Assembly: GCA_016748015.1 (NCBI GenBank)
Contig: JAAOMT010000703.1
Location: forward strand, 1,276,057 to 1,340,056
Source: Geosiphon pyriformis
Taxonomy: Eukaryota; Glomeromycota; Glomeromycetes; Archaeosporales; Geosiphonaceae
Reading direction: 5' to 3'
DNA length: 64,000 bases
How positions within the stretch are numbered: the first letter of the stretch is position 1; every line of letters begins with the position of its first letter. A program made the translations under genes and the position numbers. Below the pieces are notes generated by a model. The model was not told the origin of the DNA. It made no database searches and saw nothing but the letters and a program-made list of their open reading frames with translations. This document shows, one piece after another, positions 23,201 to 35,800 of the stretch.

Positions 23201-26200
23201 TAAATATTAATCACATTTATTGTAAAACATATATATATTACAAGTAAATAGATAATGGTTAAATTATTTTTAAAAAAGTATATCAAAAAATATAGAAAAT
23301 ATTATTTATGTAACTATATATTTATTATTATTAAAATACATATTTATTGTTTAATAAATTATAAATTTCTTTATATTATTATTTTTTAAATATTTAAAAA
23401 AGTTAATTTCTTTTAGAATTGATTAAGATAGTACATATACGTGTCACCCAAAAAAAATCAAAACTAACCTGAATCAACATACTTCTTTTGCAAACTTAAC
23501 TTTTATCTTACAGGTTATAAACCTTTTAAATTTAGCAAAAGTTTTTTTATCCCAATGTATTGCAACAGCATTAAAGTCATTATCACTTACAAAACATATC
23601 AGAATATCTACAACCTCTTTAATTATTTCTATTGTAAAACAAATGATCAATATGTATTTAAACGGTGGTAAATTAAAATAAAAAACATATTTGTAATTGA
23701 AAATTATGAATTTTAGCTGTTTGATGCTTTTTTTTACATGTTAAATCTATTCAACAGATACTTACTAATTTTTGCATTTAATAATTGATATAATACAAAT
23801 AATATAATTTAAGATTTATATAAAATTATACTTTGAAGAAAAATTGTATTAAAGCTAATATTTACAATATAAAAAAATTTATTTGTTAATTTTTCTTGTA
23901 AAATTTTTATATATTTCAATATAATTCAGAAAATCATATTTTATTCTATGAAATCTCAGCTGTCAACAAAATATCACTTTAAAATTCGCCCTATTGGAGT
24001 GGTCGGAAATATAAAAATTACCTGTACATAGTTTTTACAGAATCAGAATATTTCAGGAAAATTTCTCATTATAATATGTGATATTGTTAGTATTTTTCTT
24101 GAAAATTTTTTATTTTAAAGATGAAATTTTTCTGGGTTAAGAGATAGAAAAAATATTGGTTTAAACCGAATATGATATTAATACTTTGGATATTTTAAAG
24201 GGAACTTTAATGAATTCTCATCTCATGTTTTCAATCATTTTGCTCAATAAAACTCTTAAATTTATTTATCTCTAAAGTTTTCTAAAAAATAGTTAATCTT
24301 GAAAGTTAAGTTTCAGGCTCACAACTTTTTAACTTGAACATTTTATGTTCTATCCTTAGAAAATTATAGAAAGTAATTATCTTATATTTTAAGATAAAGG
24401 AGAGATTTAATTCATCATATCCGTTGTGCTTCATAGCTGAACTTATAAATCTTAGCAATAAATCTCTGCTTGTTGAAATACAGTATATATTATTTTTGCT
24501 ATAGTATTTTAATATTAAAACCAATCTATCAGCTTAAGATTAGTCATTAAGGAAATATCGCTTATTCCATTTATATTAGTCTCTTTTTATTGAGTTACAA
24601 CCTTTCCAGTTTTCCATCATATGATTTTAGAAGTAATTATTTCGATGTAATTATTCAATTATAATTGAGTTATTATCTACTGGCCTTAAAAAAGTTGATT
24701 TATTAAAACAATTAGACCAAGATCGCCAGGAAACCAATTTAAAGACCCCGATTTGAAAATCTTAACCATCAGGATGATAAAAAAGGAAGTTAAGTCAATC
24801 ACCTATATTTAATGTACTTCCCGTTATTAAAGACTATTTTGAACCTTCAATCATCTTTCTGATAGGAAATTTTGTTCTTTACGTGATGAGTTTATGGTTG
24901 GCCTTCTAAGAGATTAACTATATCTTTTGAAATCCTTAGATAAATGTAATAACGTTTATGACTTAATCAAAAAAAAACTTTATTTAACTTGCCTCTTAAT
25001 GATTTAAAGGATTTAACATATTAAATTAAAGGAAAATGCATTTGATGAAATAAATTTGTCAGGATGATAGCAAAAACTTATTCTAACAGTGGTCCCGACC
25101 ATTACAAAATTTAGGGCTTTTTGTCCGTAAAACTGAATCGATATGAAACTAATAATTAAAAATGACTTTATTCAATTTATATAGATGTAAAATGATTTTG
25201 TTTTTACAATGTTTTTAAATTTTAAGAAAAGCAGTCAGTTTAAAAATCAGTATTTGTCTTTTATTGTGATTTATAATTGACTAATAATATATATATAATG
25301 TATAATTTATTTTTCAATATGATATTGTTTTTAATATCCTTTTTGAAAAAATTCTTAATAAAATAATTAATAAAGTTTTATTTTAAAAAAACTATTGTTT
25401 GTTCTTTAAACTTACTTTTATTCCAAATTATGTTAAAAATATTTTGTTAATAAAATTAATATTTTAAAATATCACAAAATTTACAAAAATATCTATAACA
25501 ATAATAGATAGATAATAATAAAAAGTTTTGATTAATATAAAATTAATTGATTTATTAAAATAAGTTTTAAAATAATGAATAATTGATTGAATTGCAAAAA
25601 TAACTGTAGGGGCAATTTTAAATAATTTGTATTTTATAAAAAAATATTAATAATATATGGATAATTCATGTTTACACTATAATAATGCAACATAAATTTA
25701 ATAAAACGATAAAATAGAGAACTTCAATTCAGATGAATCAGCTTATCAAACCTTCTGAAAAGCTGTCACATGCAAATTTTAATTATATATTCAATAAAAA
25801 TTTGGAAAAATAATATAAAGGACAAAAATAGGTTCAAAATAGATTGTAAGTTACAGAATTAAATAATAAATAAGTTTTCGATTCTTATATTCAGTTAAAT
25901 TGATGTGAAAATTTATATTTTAGTATGAATAATCCCATTTTTATATTAGGTTTATAAAAAAAACTTATTAAAATCATTCAAATATTTATCAGAAAGGTAT
26001 AATAGTAAAATAGAGTAGTCCAGATAACTTTTGGGGAAAATCTTATTTTAAAACATCAAAAACTTTTGAAAATATAGGTGGAAGAATTTTCAACAAGATT
26101 GAGGAAGAACAATTTCTTTTTCTTTAAAGAATTATTACTCACAAATAACTTTGCATGTTGCAAGAGAATTAGTAAACAAACTTGACTAGCTTTTTAGTTA

Positions 26201-26480
26201 TCATCCGAAATGACTAGTATCTGGTGTTGCTGATACATTTCAAGTAATTTTCATTTTACTCGAACATTAAAATTTTATGTAACAGTTATATCTGATTACT
26301 CTTTGTAGGATTGCCATTTTTAGATAATTCAAGTTTTTTGTGATTAAAATGACGAAAAACAACATATTCAGTTTTCGTAACAAAATTTTAACACGATAAA
26401 TATGAAGTCTTTCCTTTTTCCACAGATTTCTCTCAAAAAACTAGTGAACCAATATCCAAGACAATTTTAAAAAATAATTA
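20268..26480. other. A+T-rich region with repeat R1 and possible gene remnants
   Basis: 20,400-23,400 is extremely A+T-rich; 20,900-21,720 matches repeat family R1. From about 23,440 to 26,480 the composition is milder. The minus-strand open frame 24306-24524 and the stretch 24,560-25,130 read like degraded coding sequence with stops, but show no motif I can name. Words resembling gagtggtcgga (about 23,997) and cagtggtcccgacc (about 25,087) recall transposon ends, but they lie in the same orientation and do not define an element. Confidence 0.5.
20900..21720. repeat. Decayed dispersed repeat, family R1, copy 4
   Basis: Shares the block written here as aatatttggtaaaattgttggtattaag (in part, near 21,269) with the terminal blocks of R1 copies 1 and 2, and ends like them a few bases after a run resembling taaaacctactagc. 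The match is weaker than between copies 1 and 2. Confidence 0.35.
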
Positions 26481-26494
26481 GAATTTATTTAATC

Positions 26495-27179
26495 ATGGAT
26501 GATCCGTCTCCCCATAATGGAGTAGATGACATTGCGCCTGTTGCAATGAGTGATGAAACGGTTTTCCCTGATTTAAAATTTCTTAAATTCACTGTTTTTT
26601 AAATGGGCGAAAAATATTGAGAAAAATCTGAGAAACTTTTTTTCATTCTTTTAAGGTCCAACCAGCACCATCAAAACCCACACAAAAAAACAGTCAATTT
26701 TATCCAAAATTTCATGCAGGTCGGTTTTGTTTGGCCTTAATTGTAATAATTATAGGAGGAACTTTGGGTGAGTAATTACTTTTATGCTTTTTAATTTTGT
26801 AAATTATTTTTCTTTTAAGATTTTTGCATGACCTGATTTTTTTAATTTATTATTATTACTACTACTACTAGTTTGGATTGGATTATCCTTTTGATATATA
26901 TTTCATTGATAAAACTTTATTTTTATCTCTTTTAATTTATACCGTGAAATTTGAATTGAATGTAGCTTAAAATCACTTTGTGTTTAACATGTTATATCAT
27001 TTTTAGTGTTTTATTATTTTGTTTCAAAATTTTTGAAGTTTTTAAAATCTAAAATTTCATAATAAATCCAAGAAAAGCTATACATGTCGTTTAATTTAGA
27101 TTTCAATTTATGGATAGCCTGACCACACAATAAATATTTAACAAACATATATTTGCAGTTTTAAGACTTTTTCTTAGTC

Positions 27180-27222
<43 letters not shown>

Positions 27223-27854
27223 GACAATTATGCTAGAATAAAGATTCTCTTGTTTGAACTCTTTTAAAAAAATTTTACACTTATTTCAAAATAAAAATTT
27301 AGAATTTAGAATGAATCAAAGTAGTGTCACAGGAATTGCAAAAAACGAATCAATTATAAATGTCTAAATTACAAAAAATGCTGTATAAATTATATAATTA
27401 GTTAGATTGAATTAAATAAACTTTCAATTTCTATTTAGGGATCTATTAACACCGGAATTATTGATATTTTTAAAGTAAAGTTCTTAATTAGTTTGTATTG
27501 TAAAAGGTAAATTTTTATTTTATTTGATCTTTGCTTTACTGAGTATAATCCAACCATTATGTACAGGTTACAACATGTTCAAACATAGATGTCAATCGTG
27601 GAAATTAGTATCAAAAAACAAAAATTCCATTTTAAAGGTGAAAAAGAGAACACACAAAATTTCATTTCGAGGTGAGAAAATTTTTTGCATTGAACGAAAA
27701 ACTTTATTCTGAGAAAAAAAGAGCTTTTTTAAAATGTTAAGTGCCTATATATTTTTTTCTTCTTTTGATAATAATGACAAATTATTCTATGACACAAATT
27801 ACGGTACTTACAGCTTGGACGGTGCGAATAAATGACATTTTAGTGTTGCACTAA
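26495..27854 (+). CDS. Candidate four-exon gene, 107-residue single-pass membrane protein
   Basis: Not a known family to me. Exons: 26495-26560, 26656-26767, 27567-27671, 27814-27854. The start MDDPSPHNGVDDIAPVAMSDET is acidic and Pro-rich; exon 2 encodes VQPAPSKPTQKNSQFYPKF and then a hydrophobic segment FCLALIVIIIGGTLG that would span a membrane; exon 3 is strongly basic (KNKNSILKVKKRTHKISF), so the C-terminal side is probably cytoplasmic. Exon lengths total 324 bases, an exact multiple of three, and every junction is phase-compatible: G+GT at exon 2/3, G+CT at exon 3/4. Acceptors are ttttaag, tgtacag and cttacag; donors are gtgagt, gtgaga and a weaker gttttc after exon 1. The middle intron (about 0.8 kb) holds an ATT microsatellite. 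The protein could be longer if exon 4 splices on to the open stretch at 28,104-28,271. Confidence 0.4.
27179..27222 (+). repeat. (ATT)n microsatellite inside an intron
   Basis: About fourteen uninterrupted TAT/ATT units, within the proposed second intron of the candidate membrane-protein gene. Confidence 0.9.
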
Positions 27855-28103
27855 TCTTGGCTGAAAAAATAAGGAGGAAAATTAAATGGGAAATACCGAG
27901 CAGCCATAATTTCTACAGAAATTCAAAATTTTATTCTAAAGTAATTTTGCACTCATAAATATTTGGTTAAGTTTCGAAATGTATGTTTCTTATCAATGGT
28001 AATATTAAAGAGCAAAACCACTTAATAAAGAAAATCTAAAATAATTTGACGTTTTTCCTTATTTCAAAAATTTATTGAAAATATTTTATCTAATAATGCC
28101 TAA

Positions 28104-28271
28104 AGGAACAATAACTTGGTCATTCCGCCATCACAAAGAGAAATAAATGTAAATATCGAAACACATACCATTGATGGATGCACTGCCATTTTTTCCCAAC
28201 CATGTTCAGAGAACGTAATTTTTGATTACAACAACAAACCATCACAGTTTAGTCAACTACAACCTTTGCCG
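28104..28271 (+). other. Possible orphan exon
   Basis: After an acceptor-like ctaaag, one frame is open for about 55 codons and reads NNLVIPPSQREINVNIETH, then TIDGCTAIFSQPCSENVIFDY and NNKPSQFSQLQPLP before a TGA. Composition is unlike the surrounding A+T-rich sequence and two Cys are present. It may be a further exon of the upstream membrane-protein gene (an extracellular part) or a remnant of another gene. No domain is recognised and it has no start codon of its own. Confidence 0.25.
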
Positions 28272-28299
28272 TGATTGCTAGAGAATCTTTTCGTTAAAG

Positions 28300-29770
28300 C
28301 CATTTTTACAATTTATGTTCTAATTTTTCTTGAAAGATACGTTAAACACTATACCCATTGCTATTCATGAGGCCTACTAAGTTAATTTATGATCCCAAAT
28401 AACAAGTAACTATATTTAAAATACACTTAGAATATACAGTTTTCTCGCTTTATTAATTATGTCTCTCAAATTAATACACGTTTATATGAAAATCACAAAA
28501 ATTTTCCGAGAGAAACTATATAATGGCTAAAAACCACATGCTCACTTTTATGCTTAATCCCTTTTAATAATACTCCAGAAAATAAACTATTAATGATAAG
28601 AGAGACTTACCGACAATATCCTTAGAAATGATGGTCGCTATTTTTTTACCATTCTGTCAAATCGCTTTTCGTTTTCCTATTTGGTTATTAGAATCATAGC
28701 AAACGAATTTTACAATATTCGCTATGTACCTTAGAAATATTATTATTTTTTTACCCAAAATTTAACTTTAGTTTTTGTGAACCTTAAATAGCTTTTTATG
28801 GCATTAAAGCTCATTTTCTGCTTGTTTCATATTAATTTCTTTTTCTTTCTTTATTCTTTGTCTGTTTAATACAAAGCATGCCAAAGAAAGCTTTTTATCT
28901 TATGAATCTCTAGAATATTTATTCGAATATCGAATTTTTTAATTCTTCAAAGATTAAGAATTACTAATAAAAACCAATTGTATATACTAACTTATAATGC
29001 CAAACATTGTGTATTTAGGATAACAAATTTATTAATTATTTGGGTATATTATCTTTTACTTAAAGAAAAGTTCAATTAAAGAGATTTTGTGTGTGATTGA
29101 ATCGTTTGCATAATCTCTTAAGAATAATTACTATTGATAGCATTAAATTTTTTTCAGGTGTAAATATTAATGTCATACTATAAATAATAATCAAATATAT
29201 ATAGTAGCTTGCAAGAGTCATTTGCCACTCGAGAAATCTTTTGTCCCAAATAAGAAAAAATGTACATTTATTTACAATCTAACCAATTCGGAGCCGATTT
29301 GCATTCTGTAACATACAAGATAAGTGGCTAAGTCTAATAATTTTTTAATTTTCATCTTCATAAAGCTAGAAAAAACAAGAACAATAAAAGTAGAAATGAA
29401 TGACAAAAGAAAATTATAGCAAGTGCTTATATATTTTAATCTATTTTAATCAGATTAGAAGAATTATAAAGTGGCTTTGTAAATTATGTTTTTATTAAAC
29501 AGACAGTATTTTTTGCAAATTATAACTATTATTCTACTTTTTTATATATGTATTAAGTAAAAAATTATTTTAATATTCTTTTTTTTATTCAGTTTTTTTC
29601 TTAAGCTATTTGTTTTAATATATATTTATAAAGCTAATTACTATAGACATCTTTGTTTTAAGCATAACCAAAGAAAAAAGCAGAAAAAAAATTCATTTTG
29701 TGTTAAAAAAACATAATAGATTATAAGTTTAACAAATTAAACAAAAAAACTAAAAAAAATAATTAAAAAT
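28300..29770. other. Non-coding stretch before the LINE block
   Basis: Moderately A+T-rich; no open frame with a recognisable domain. Parts of 28,400-28,700 look like decayed coding sequence. From about 29,500 onward composition falls to that of the repeat block. Confidence 0.5.
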
Positions 29771-29774
29771 AAAA

Positions 29775-30902
29775 AAACTTCTTTCTCTCTTATGTCTAAA
29801 ATTCTCCAAAAAACCAATTTTAAAAAAAAAGTTTTTTTGTTTTATTTTTTCTCTACTGTTTTGCTTTTATAAATTTTTAAGACATAAACTTTTTTGTTGT
29901 TACTTTAACAACTACTACTAGTAGCACTATGTCCAAATAAAAATTAGCTAAAAATATTGCTTCAAAGTCTATAAATGGCAGTCTGTTGTAAAAATTTAAG
30001 ATACTTATTAGCAAAGTTAAATACTTGAATAATGAAGCAAATTTGTAGTTTAAAAAGTCTTTATACAATGTTAATCAATTTGAAAACATGAATATTACTT
30101 CTAATAATATGGTAAAAAACTTATTAGTTTTTAATATTGAATATAATACTAACAATAAAAATAAGAGGCCTTTGAATTCTTGAATTAATATTGCAAAAAT
30201 AAAGTAATTTAGATCTGAAAAAATAATGACTTCTTTTTTTAGTTTTTGCAATTTCAGCTTTGATAATAAGAATACATTTTTTTTGTAAACATGTTTTTGG
30301 AAAAAAAATAAATTAATTCAAAAATTGTTAAAATTTAAGTAATAATTCTTATTAAAAATTTTTTTGCTTTGAATATCAATCTCTTAACAGTTAAAAGAAA
30401 ATTAGCTATTGTAAAAGTACATATTATTAAAAATTTTTTTTCAAAAGTAAATAGTTTGAAAAGACTAGTACTTTTTTTAAATTTAAAAAAATTATTAAAT
30501 TTACATTTATATTAGAAAAAAACATGAAAAAAACTGTATTATTAACTAAAAAAAACATAATTGTAAACATTAATCTTAAAAAACAAAAATTTTATTTAAA
30601 TAAGCTATAATTATTAAAAAAAAATTATAAATATACTTAAGAATATAAACAAATAATGTTAATTCAATTATAATTAATTGGACTATTGTAAAAAGTTGTA
30701 GTAAAGTTTACCAAATTAAGTTAAGCAAATAAACTAATAATAAAATAGTTTTTTTTAATTAGAAAAAACTTAATGTATGTAATTAAAGCTGTAAAAAACC
30801 ATAATTTTTAAATATTAAAAAATTAATTTAGAACATTTTTGTTTATTTTACTTATAGAGATAACTGTTTATAATTTAGATATTTTAGTAAAAAAAACTAG
30901 TA
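29775..30902 (+). mobile_element. Old LINE copy, left part (5' end and ORF1), split by a younger LINE
   Basis: Begins with the family's 5' signature (aaaaaaacttctttctctc, compare aaaaaacttttttctctc at 30,903) and follows ORF1 of the young LINE in order with nearly all C replaced by T and G by A. For example 30,660-30,730 parallels 31,800-31,865. It stops at the point equivalent to the young element's codons for DFVRSVGG and resumes at 37,653 after the young insertion. No frame survives. Confidence 0.75.
30891..30902 (+). repeat. Target-site duplication, left copy, of the young LINE
   Basis: aaaaaactagta immediately before the young element; the same word follows its poly(A) tail at about 37,647-37,658. 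The exact left border is blurred because the word begins with A residues that merge with the tail. Confidence 0.65.
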
Positions 30903-30960
30903 AAAAACTTTTTTCTCTCATTCATTCACAAATCCTAAAAAAGAGTCTAAAAAGTTTTTC

Positions 30961-32841
30961 TTGAAAGAAGTTTTTACCATTCAATACAATATCTCTAAAC
31001 TGTTTCTGTTTGATTACAAGGCCACTGTTGGCCCAAATACTGCTATCATAAAGAAGGCTGCTAAGAGTTCTAGTTCTGGTGATAGTTTTGAGACGGTCTT
31101 ATCGAGAAAGAAGAGAAAGGGAGGTGTTTTGGAAGATAGTTCCAGTAGCAAAAAAGTGGCTTTTAAAGTCCAGGAGAGCCATTCATGGGGTTCAGAAACT
31201 GGGAACACTACTGAGTCTGAGAGTATTGACATGAAAAAGGAGTGTCTGGTGGAGGAGACCAGCTTTGATTTTGGTAAAGGTGGTGCTCTGGCTGGTGGGG
31301 ATCATGATCAAACACCCATGAGCTCAAAAGTCAAAACCAAGAAAGCATTGGGCAAGCCATTAGGAAAGATTGATTTCTCAAAGGATAGTGATGGTAATAG
31401 TATTCTCTCAGATGCTCCTCTTGAGCTCCCCCCTCCCTTGAAAAACTTGGTCAATGTTTCAGTCAGGAAGTCATTTGCATTAGATATTGGCTTGGATAAG
31501 GTGGCCGGCAATTCTTCTTAAGAAAAGCTTGTGGTGGTGAGGAAATTATTTTCTGAAATCAATGGTTTTGGAGAGGCATCTACCCCCTCAAAATTCTCAG
31601 GAATTATCAGAGCAACATTCACTTCCGAATCGAGTCTAATGAAAGCTACTGATAAGGCTGTGAGTGTGAAGATCTTAGTAAACACCAATCTCAAAAAATC
31701 TTTTGGGCAGTCAGATTGGGCTGTGGTCATTAAAGAAATTCTAATTGGAACATCAGCTGAGGCTGTATGCACTGCGCTATCTGAGTTTGGAGTTATTAAG
31801 GTGATCAAGATGCAATTAATCGGGCTGTGGCAGAAGACAATGGTGGAATTCGAGCAATCAGATTAGGCTGATTTGGTCACAGCTAAGTGGTCTATTCTAA
31901 TTAAGAAAGATGCTATACATGTGGCTAGGGCTGATTCAGACAAGAAAGCATGGGATGCAAGGGACCAACATAGGGCGCTGCTCTACACATTACTAATGGA
32001 AACTAATGCTTATGATATTTGGGACTTTGTTAGATCTGTGGGTGGGAAAACGTGCATCATTGATCGTCATTCTGTTATGTATGCTTGGGCCAGGTGTGCT
32101 GTTGTTTGCTTTGACTCTGCTGAATCATTGAATGCTGCTGTGGGAACCATGCCAGTACTTAGAAACACCAACCTCTGCTGGTCTCGCCTCATTTCTGCTA
32201 AATGCGCCAAGTGTAAGAAATTGGATCACACATCATTGGGTTGTGTGGTTGGTGGGAAATTTTCTTCTGGTAATTTGCTGCATAGGGTTTTCTTGGATAC
32301 AGATAAAAGCAGGCTGGCAATTATCTATGCCAAATGCTCGGCTCTAGTTGCCCATCTAGTCTTTTTTGGTGGTCTCTCTTGGACAAAGGTTGCTTGCGGG
32401 TCTTCTTTGCTCTCCCTCTCTAGTCAGAATGTTTTGGTGAATAATGGCTCCTCTTTGGAGATAAAGCCACCCCTACCAGTTATGATGGAAGTTGACAATA
32501 GGTTTGCCATTCTTGAGTGCAGTCTCACCAGCCTCGTGAAGCAAGTTAGTAAGCTGGCTATAAGGTTGAATGCACTCGGGCCAATGGTTCTCCAGCCTAG
32601 CCCTGGATGTCAGCCATTGGTGACCCCTTCATCACAGGATTAAGAAGTGAATGTAGTGATGCATGAGGGTTCGGGTGCATCCACTGGTGGTGGGAATGTC
32701 GTGAAAGCAGTGTCTTTTAATATGTCTTTGGTGTCTAAGCTGGAAGACAGCATGAAATGTCTAATGGAAACGGTTTTGGGCCTTTTGGCCAAAGTGGATA
32801 GTATTGGTGCACATTTGGTGTCTCTACTCCTTATTCAATAA
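30961..32841 (+). pseudogene. LINE ORF1 (gag-like RNA-binding protein), nonsense-mutated
   Basis: One frame (frame 1) runs the whole length with in-frame stops at 31519-31521 (TAA), 31864-31866 (TAG) and 32641-32643 (TAA), ending at TAA 32839-32841. The N-terminal part is Ser/Lys-rich and disordered (KKAAKSSSSGDSF, LSRKKRKGG). The middle resembles an RNA-recognition-like fold of LINE ORF1 proteins. A C-terminal Cys cluster CAKCKKLDHTSLGC (about 32,206-32,250) fits C-X2-C-X4-H-X4-C, the retroviral-type zinc knuckle. The protein would bind element RNA and form the transposition particle. The stop at 31864 is read where CAG (Gln) is plausible, i.e. a C-to-T change. No recognisable ATG is conserved at the start; 30,961 is only the first open codon. 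Confidence 0.75.
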
Positions 32842-35800
32842 GCAGTTTGGTTTGGAAAGTTGCTACGTGCAACATCAGGGGCATGAACAATCTTGCTAAG
32901 CAGAAGGACATTATTAGGTGACATAAAGAAATGAACAATATGGTCTCTATCATTATTGAAACAAAATTGAGGAGTAAAATTTGTCCGTGGATTGCAGATA
33001 AGTTTGATGGTGTCCAAATGTTCACTTCTGGTTTGGACTCTGGTCACTTGGGTGCAGATGTTGCTATTGTCTTGGACGTTTTTTTGGCTCATTATGTGTG
33101 CAAGGTTTCTGAGGTGCTTGGTTGGCTCCTGTCTATTAAATTACTTTTCAAGGGTAAACTTTCTGTATCGATTCTGGGGCTTTATGCTGGTGCCTCTTCA
33201 GTGGTTTGGTTTTCTCAGGCTGGTGAAATCAACTCTCTCATTGTGAAGGCTGTCAATGAATCTTTTTTTAATGTTCTTGGTGGCAATTTTAATGAAAATA
33301 ATTCTCGTAAGTGTGCAGGTTTTAGGAAATGCCTTGGTTTGGGTCTGGCTAATTCTTTGGTCGGAAGCCCAGCTATTAAAATGCCTACTTGGGCAAACTC
33401 TAAGGGTGTTAAAAAAATGATTGACTATGTTTTGGTTTCTTCGAATTTGGTTAATGTGATTATACACTGTGGTGTTTCTGATGCTGGTGAATATTTTAAA
33501 ATAGATCATCAGGCTGTTTCTGTGTCTTTGGGTTTGGGTGGTTTGCTGGACATGCAGTTGAACTCTCTTTGCAAACAGGCGAATAAAGATCGTTGGAAGT
33601 TTAATTTTAAGAGTGCTGATAATGCAAAATGGAACAAGTTCAGAGGTGCTATGGCAGCTAATGCTGCCATGTTCTCTGATGATTTTATTGCCTTCCAGTG
33701 ATTCTTAGATTTGGATGCAATATGAGATGTTGTCCACAAGATAATAGTTTTTTCAGCTGATGAGGTGTTCAAGAAAAAATGGTTTAAGGACTATGATAGT
33801 GTCTTTACTAAGGAATCATCCAAATTTCATAAGTTGGAACTTTTGATTTCAAAACTGGTTAAAGCTTCTTGGTTGATTTGTCATGACGAATTCATTTCAC
33901 TGTTGGATGTCTGGGGTTCTCTTGACAATGATAACGCCCCTGTGGTCAAATTTCTCTTTCTCTCCGGTTCTCCTCTTGATACTGTTTGGTTAGCTCTCTC
34001 CAAGATCAGGAAAACTTATCGCTCACTTAAAATGGCGGAATCGAGGAGTGTAGAGGAAATTCAGATCAAGTTGGCAATCAAAAAGAGGATGGAAAGTTTC
34101 AAACTAAACAAGAGTTACACTATTTGGAGCGTCTTGGAGCACCCTTTTCATAAGGTCGTTTTAGACCATTTAGTGGTAGATGATGAGCTGATTTTGGAAC
34201 CTGGTCCTGTGAAATCAAGGGTGGATGATATCATAGAAGAGTGAACTAGGAAGCATAGGGTGGTTCCCAATGTCCCTGACATGTAGCACCGTCAATATCG
34301 GCCGTTAGATTACATTTTTGATGAGGCTTTTTCTGGTGTTATGCAGCCAATTGAGTTTTTGGAATTGTTTGGCATGGTTTTTGATTTGCCTATTGGCAAG
34401 GCTGCTGGTTTTTCAGATATTTCAAATAAGCTGTGGATGCATAGTGATAGGTCTGTTCTCAATATGCTCTTGGTGCTTCTGAATTCTTGTCTGTCTCATG
34501 AGTCTGTGTCTGGTCCTTGGAGGGAAGCTTGGATTTCGATGATTTCTAAACCATATGAGTAGAAAGATGTTCTCACAAATACCTGACCTATAGCCTTAAT
34601 CGAGACGGCTTGTAAGATCCTCTCTAAGATTCTCTCTGACAGGATATTGTTGGCATGCAGTATTCATGATATTCTTCGTGAGGATAATTTTTCAGTTTTG
34701 AAGGGTACTACTACTCAGACTCCTATTTTTGCTATTGGTTTGGTTGTGGAAGATGCTTTGGAGAAAAATCGGAAACTCTGGCTGGTGTTACAAGACATGC
34801 AGAAGGTGTACAACTCTGTTGGATGGGAACATCTCAAGAGGTGTTTGGTCAGGATCAAAATATGTGACAAGTTTATTTGTTTTTTCGGCAATATTCATAG
34901 AAATCAGACCAATCGGGTTATGATGGACTTTGGTTTAACTAATGGTTATAGTGTACATGATGGATTGGCCAAGGAAAAGTTTTTTCCCCTCTTCTTTGGT
35001 ACATATTTTATGATCCTCTTTTGTGTGAAGTCAAGCATCAAGAGAGTGTGTGTGGGTATAGACTCAATTCCCATTTTGTCTCCAGGAGTAGTCACGCTGA
35101 ATCTCAGGCTGGCTTTTCTACTTTTTTCACTGCTAAGGCCTTTGTTGATAACATGATTTGAGTTGGCAGCAGTCAGACTACTACTCAACATATTCTTAAT
35201 ATTGCTAGTGAATTTTTTCAAATTAATGACATTTCAATCAATAATGACAAAACTGTGACCATTCCTATTAATGCCAGAATCAGCAATCCGTTTTTTTTTA
35301 TTAGTGGTTTACCCATTTCTATAACCAAAAAAGGCAAATTTCATCAGTATCTTGGTATCTTTCTCTTAACTGATGGTCTTTCTAAGCCTAGTTTGGCTAA
35401 AGCACATTCAAACGTTTATTTTTTCAGTAATTTGGTTCTAAAAAAAGCAGTTTCAGATAAGCAGTTTTTGTACCTAGTGTTGACAGTTCTCTAATCTATA
35501 GTCAGCTACAGAACGCAGTTCAGTTTTGTTCCTATTAATGTGTGCGACAAGTGGGATGCTCTGATTCACAAGAGTTTGAAACTTAAATCTAGTTTTCCTC
35601 TCAATTTTTCTAGTAACACAATTCATCATCCTTCCTTTTATGATCTGAAGTCCTTTTCACAATGTCAGTCTAAAAGCAAGATTGCTTCACTTATTAGTTT
35701 TGTGAACTTTTGCAGGGTTCTGGATCAATTGTTTAGTCACAGGTCTCATGACTTGCAAGTTTTGTGCTGGTGCCCCATTCATCTATTGAGTTCACCAGCT

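Noticed and set aside
23990-25130. Possible DNA transposon bounded by gagtggtcgga and cagtggtcccgacc words
   Set aside because: The two words are in the same orientation, match only partly, and no transposase or target duplication is seen between them.
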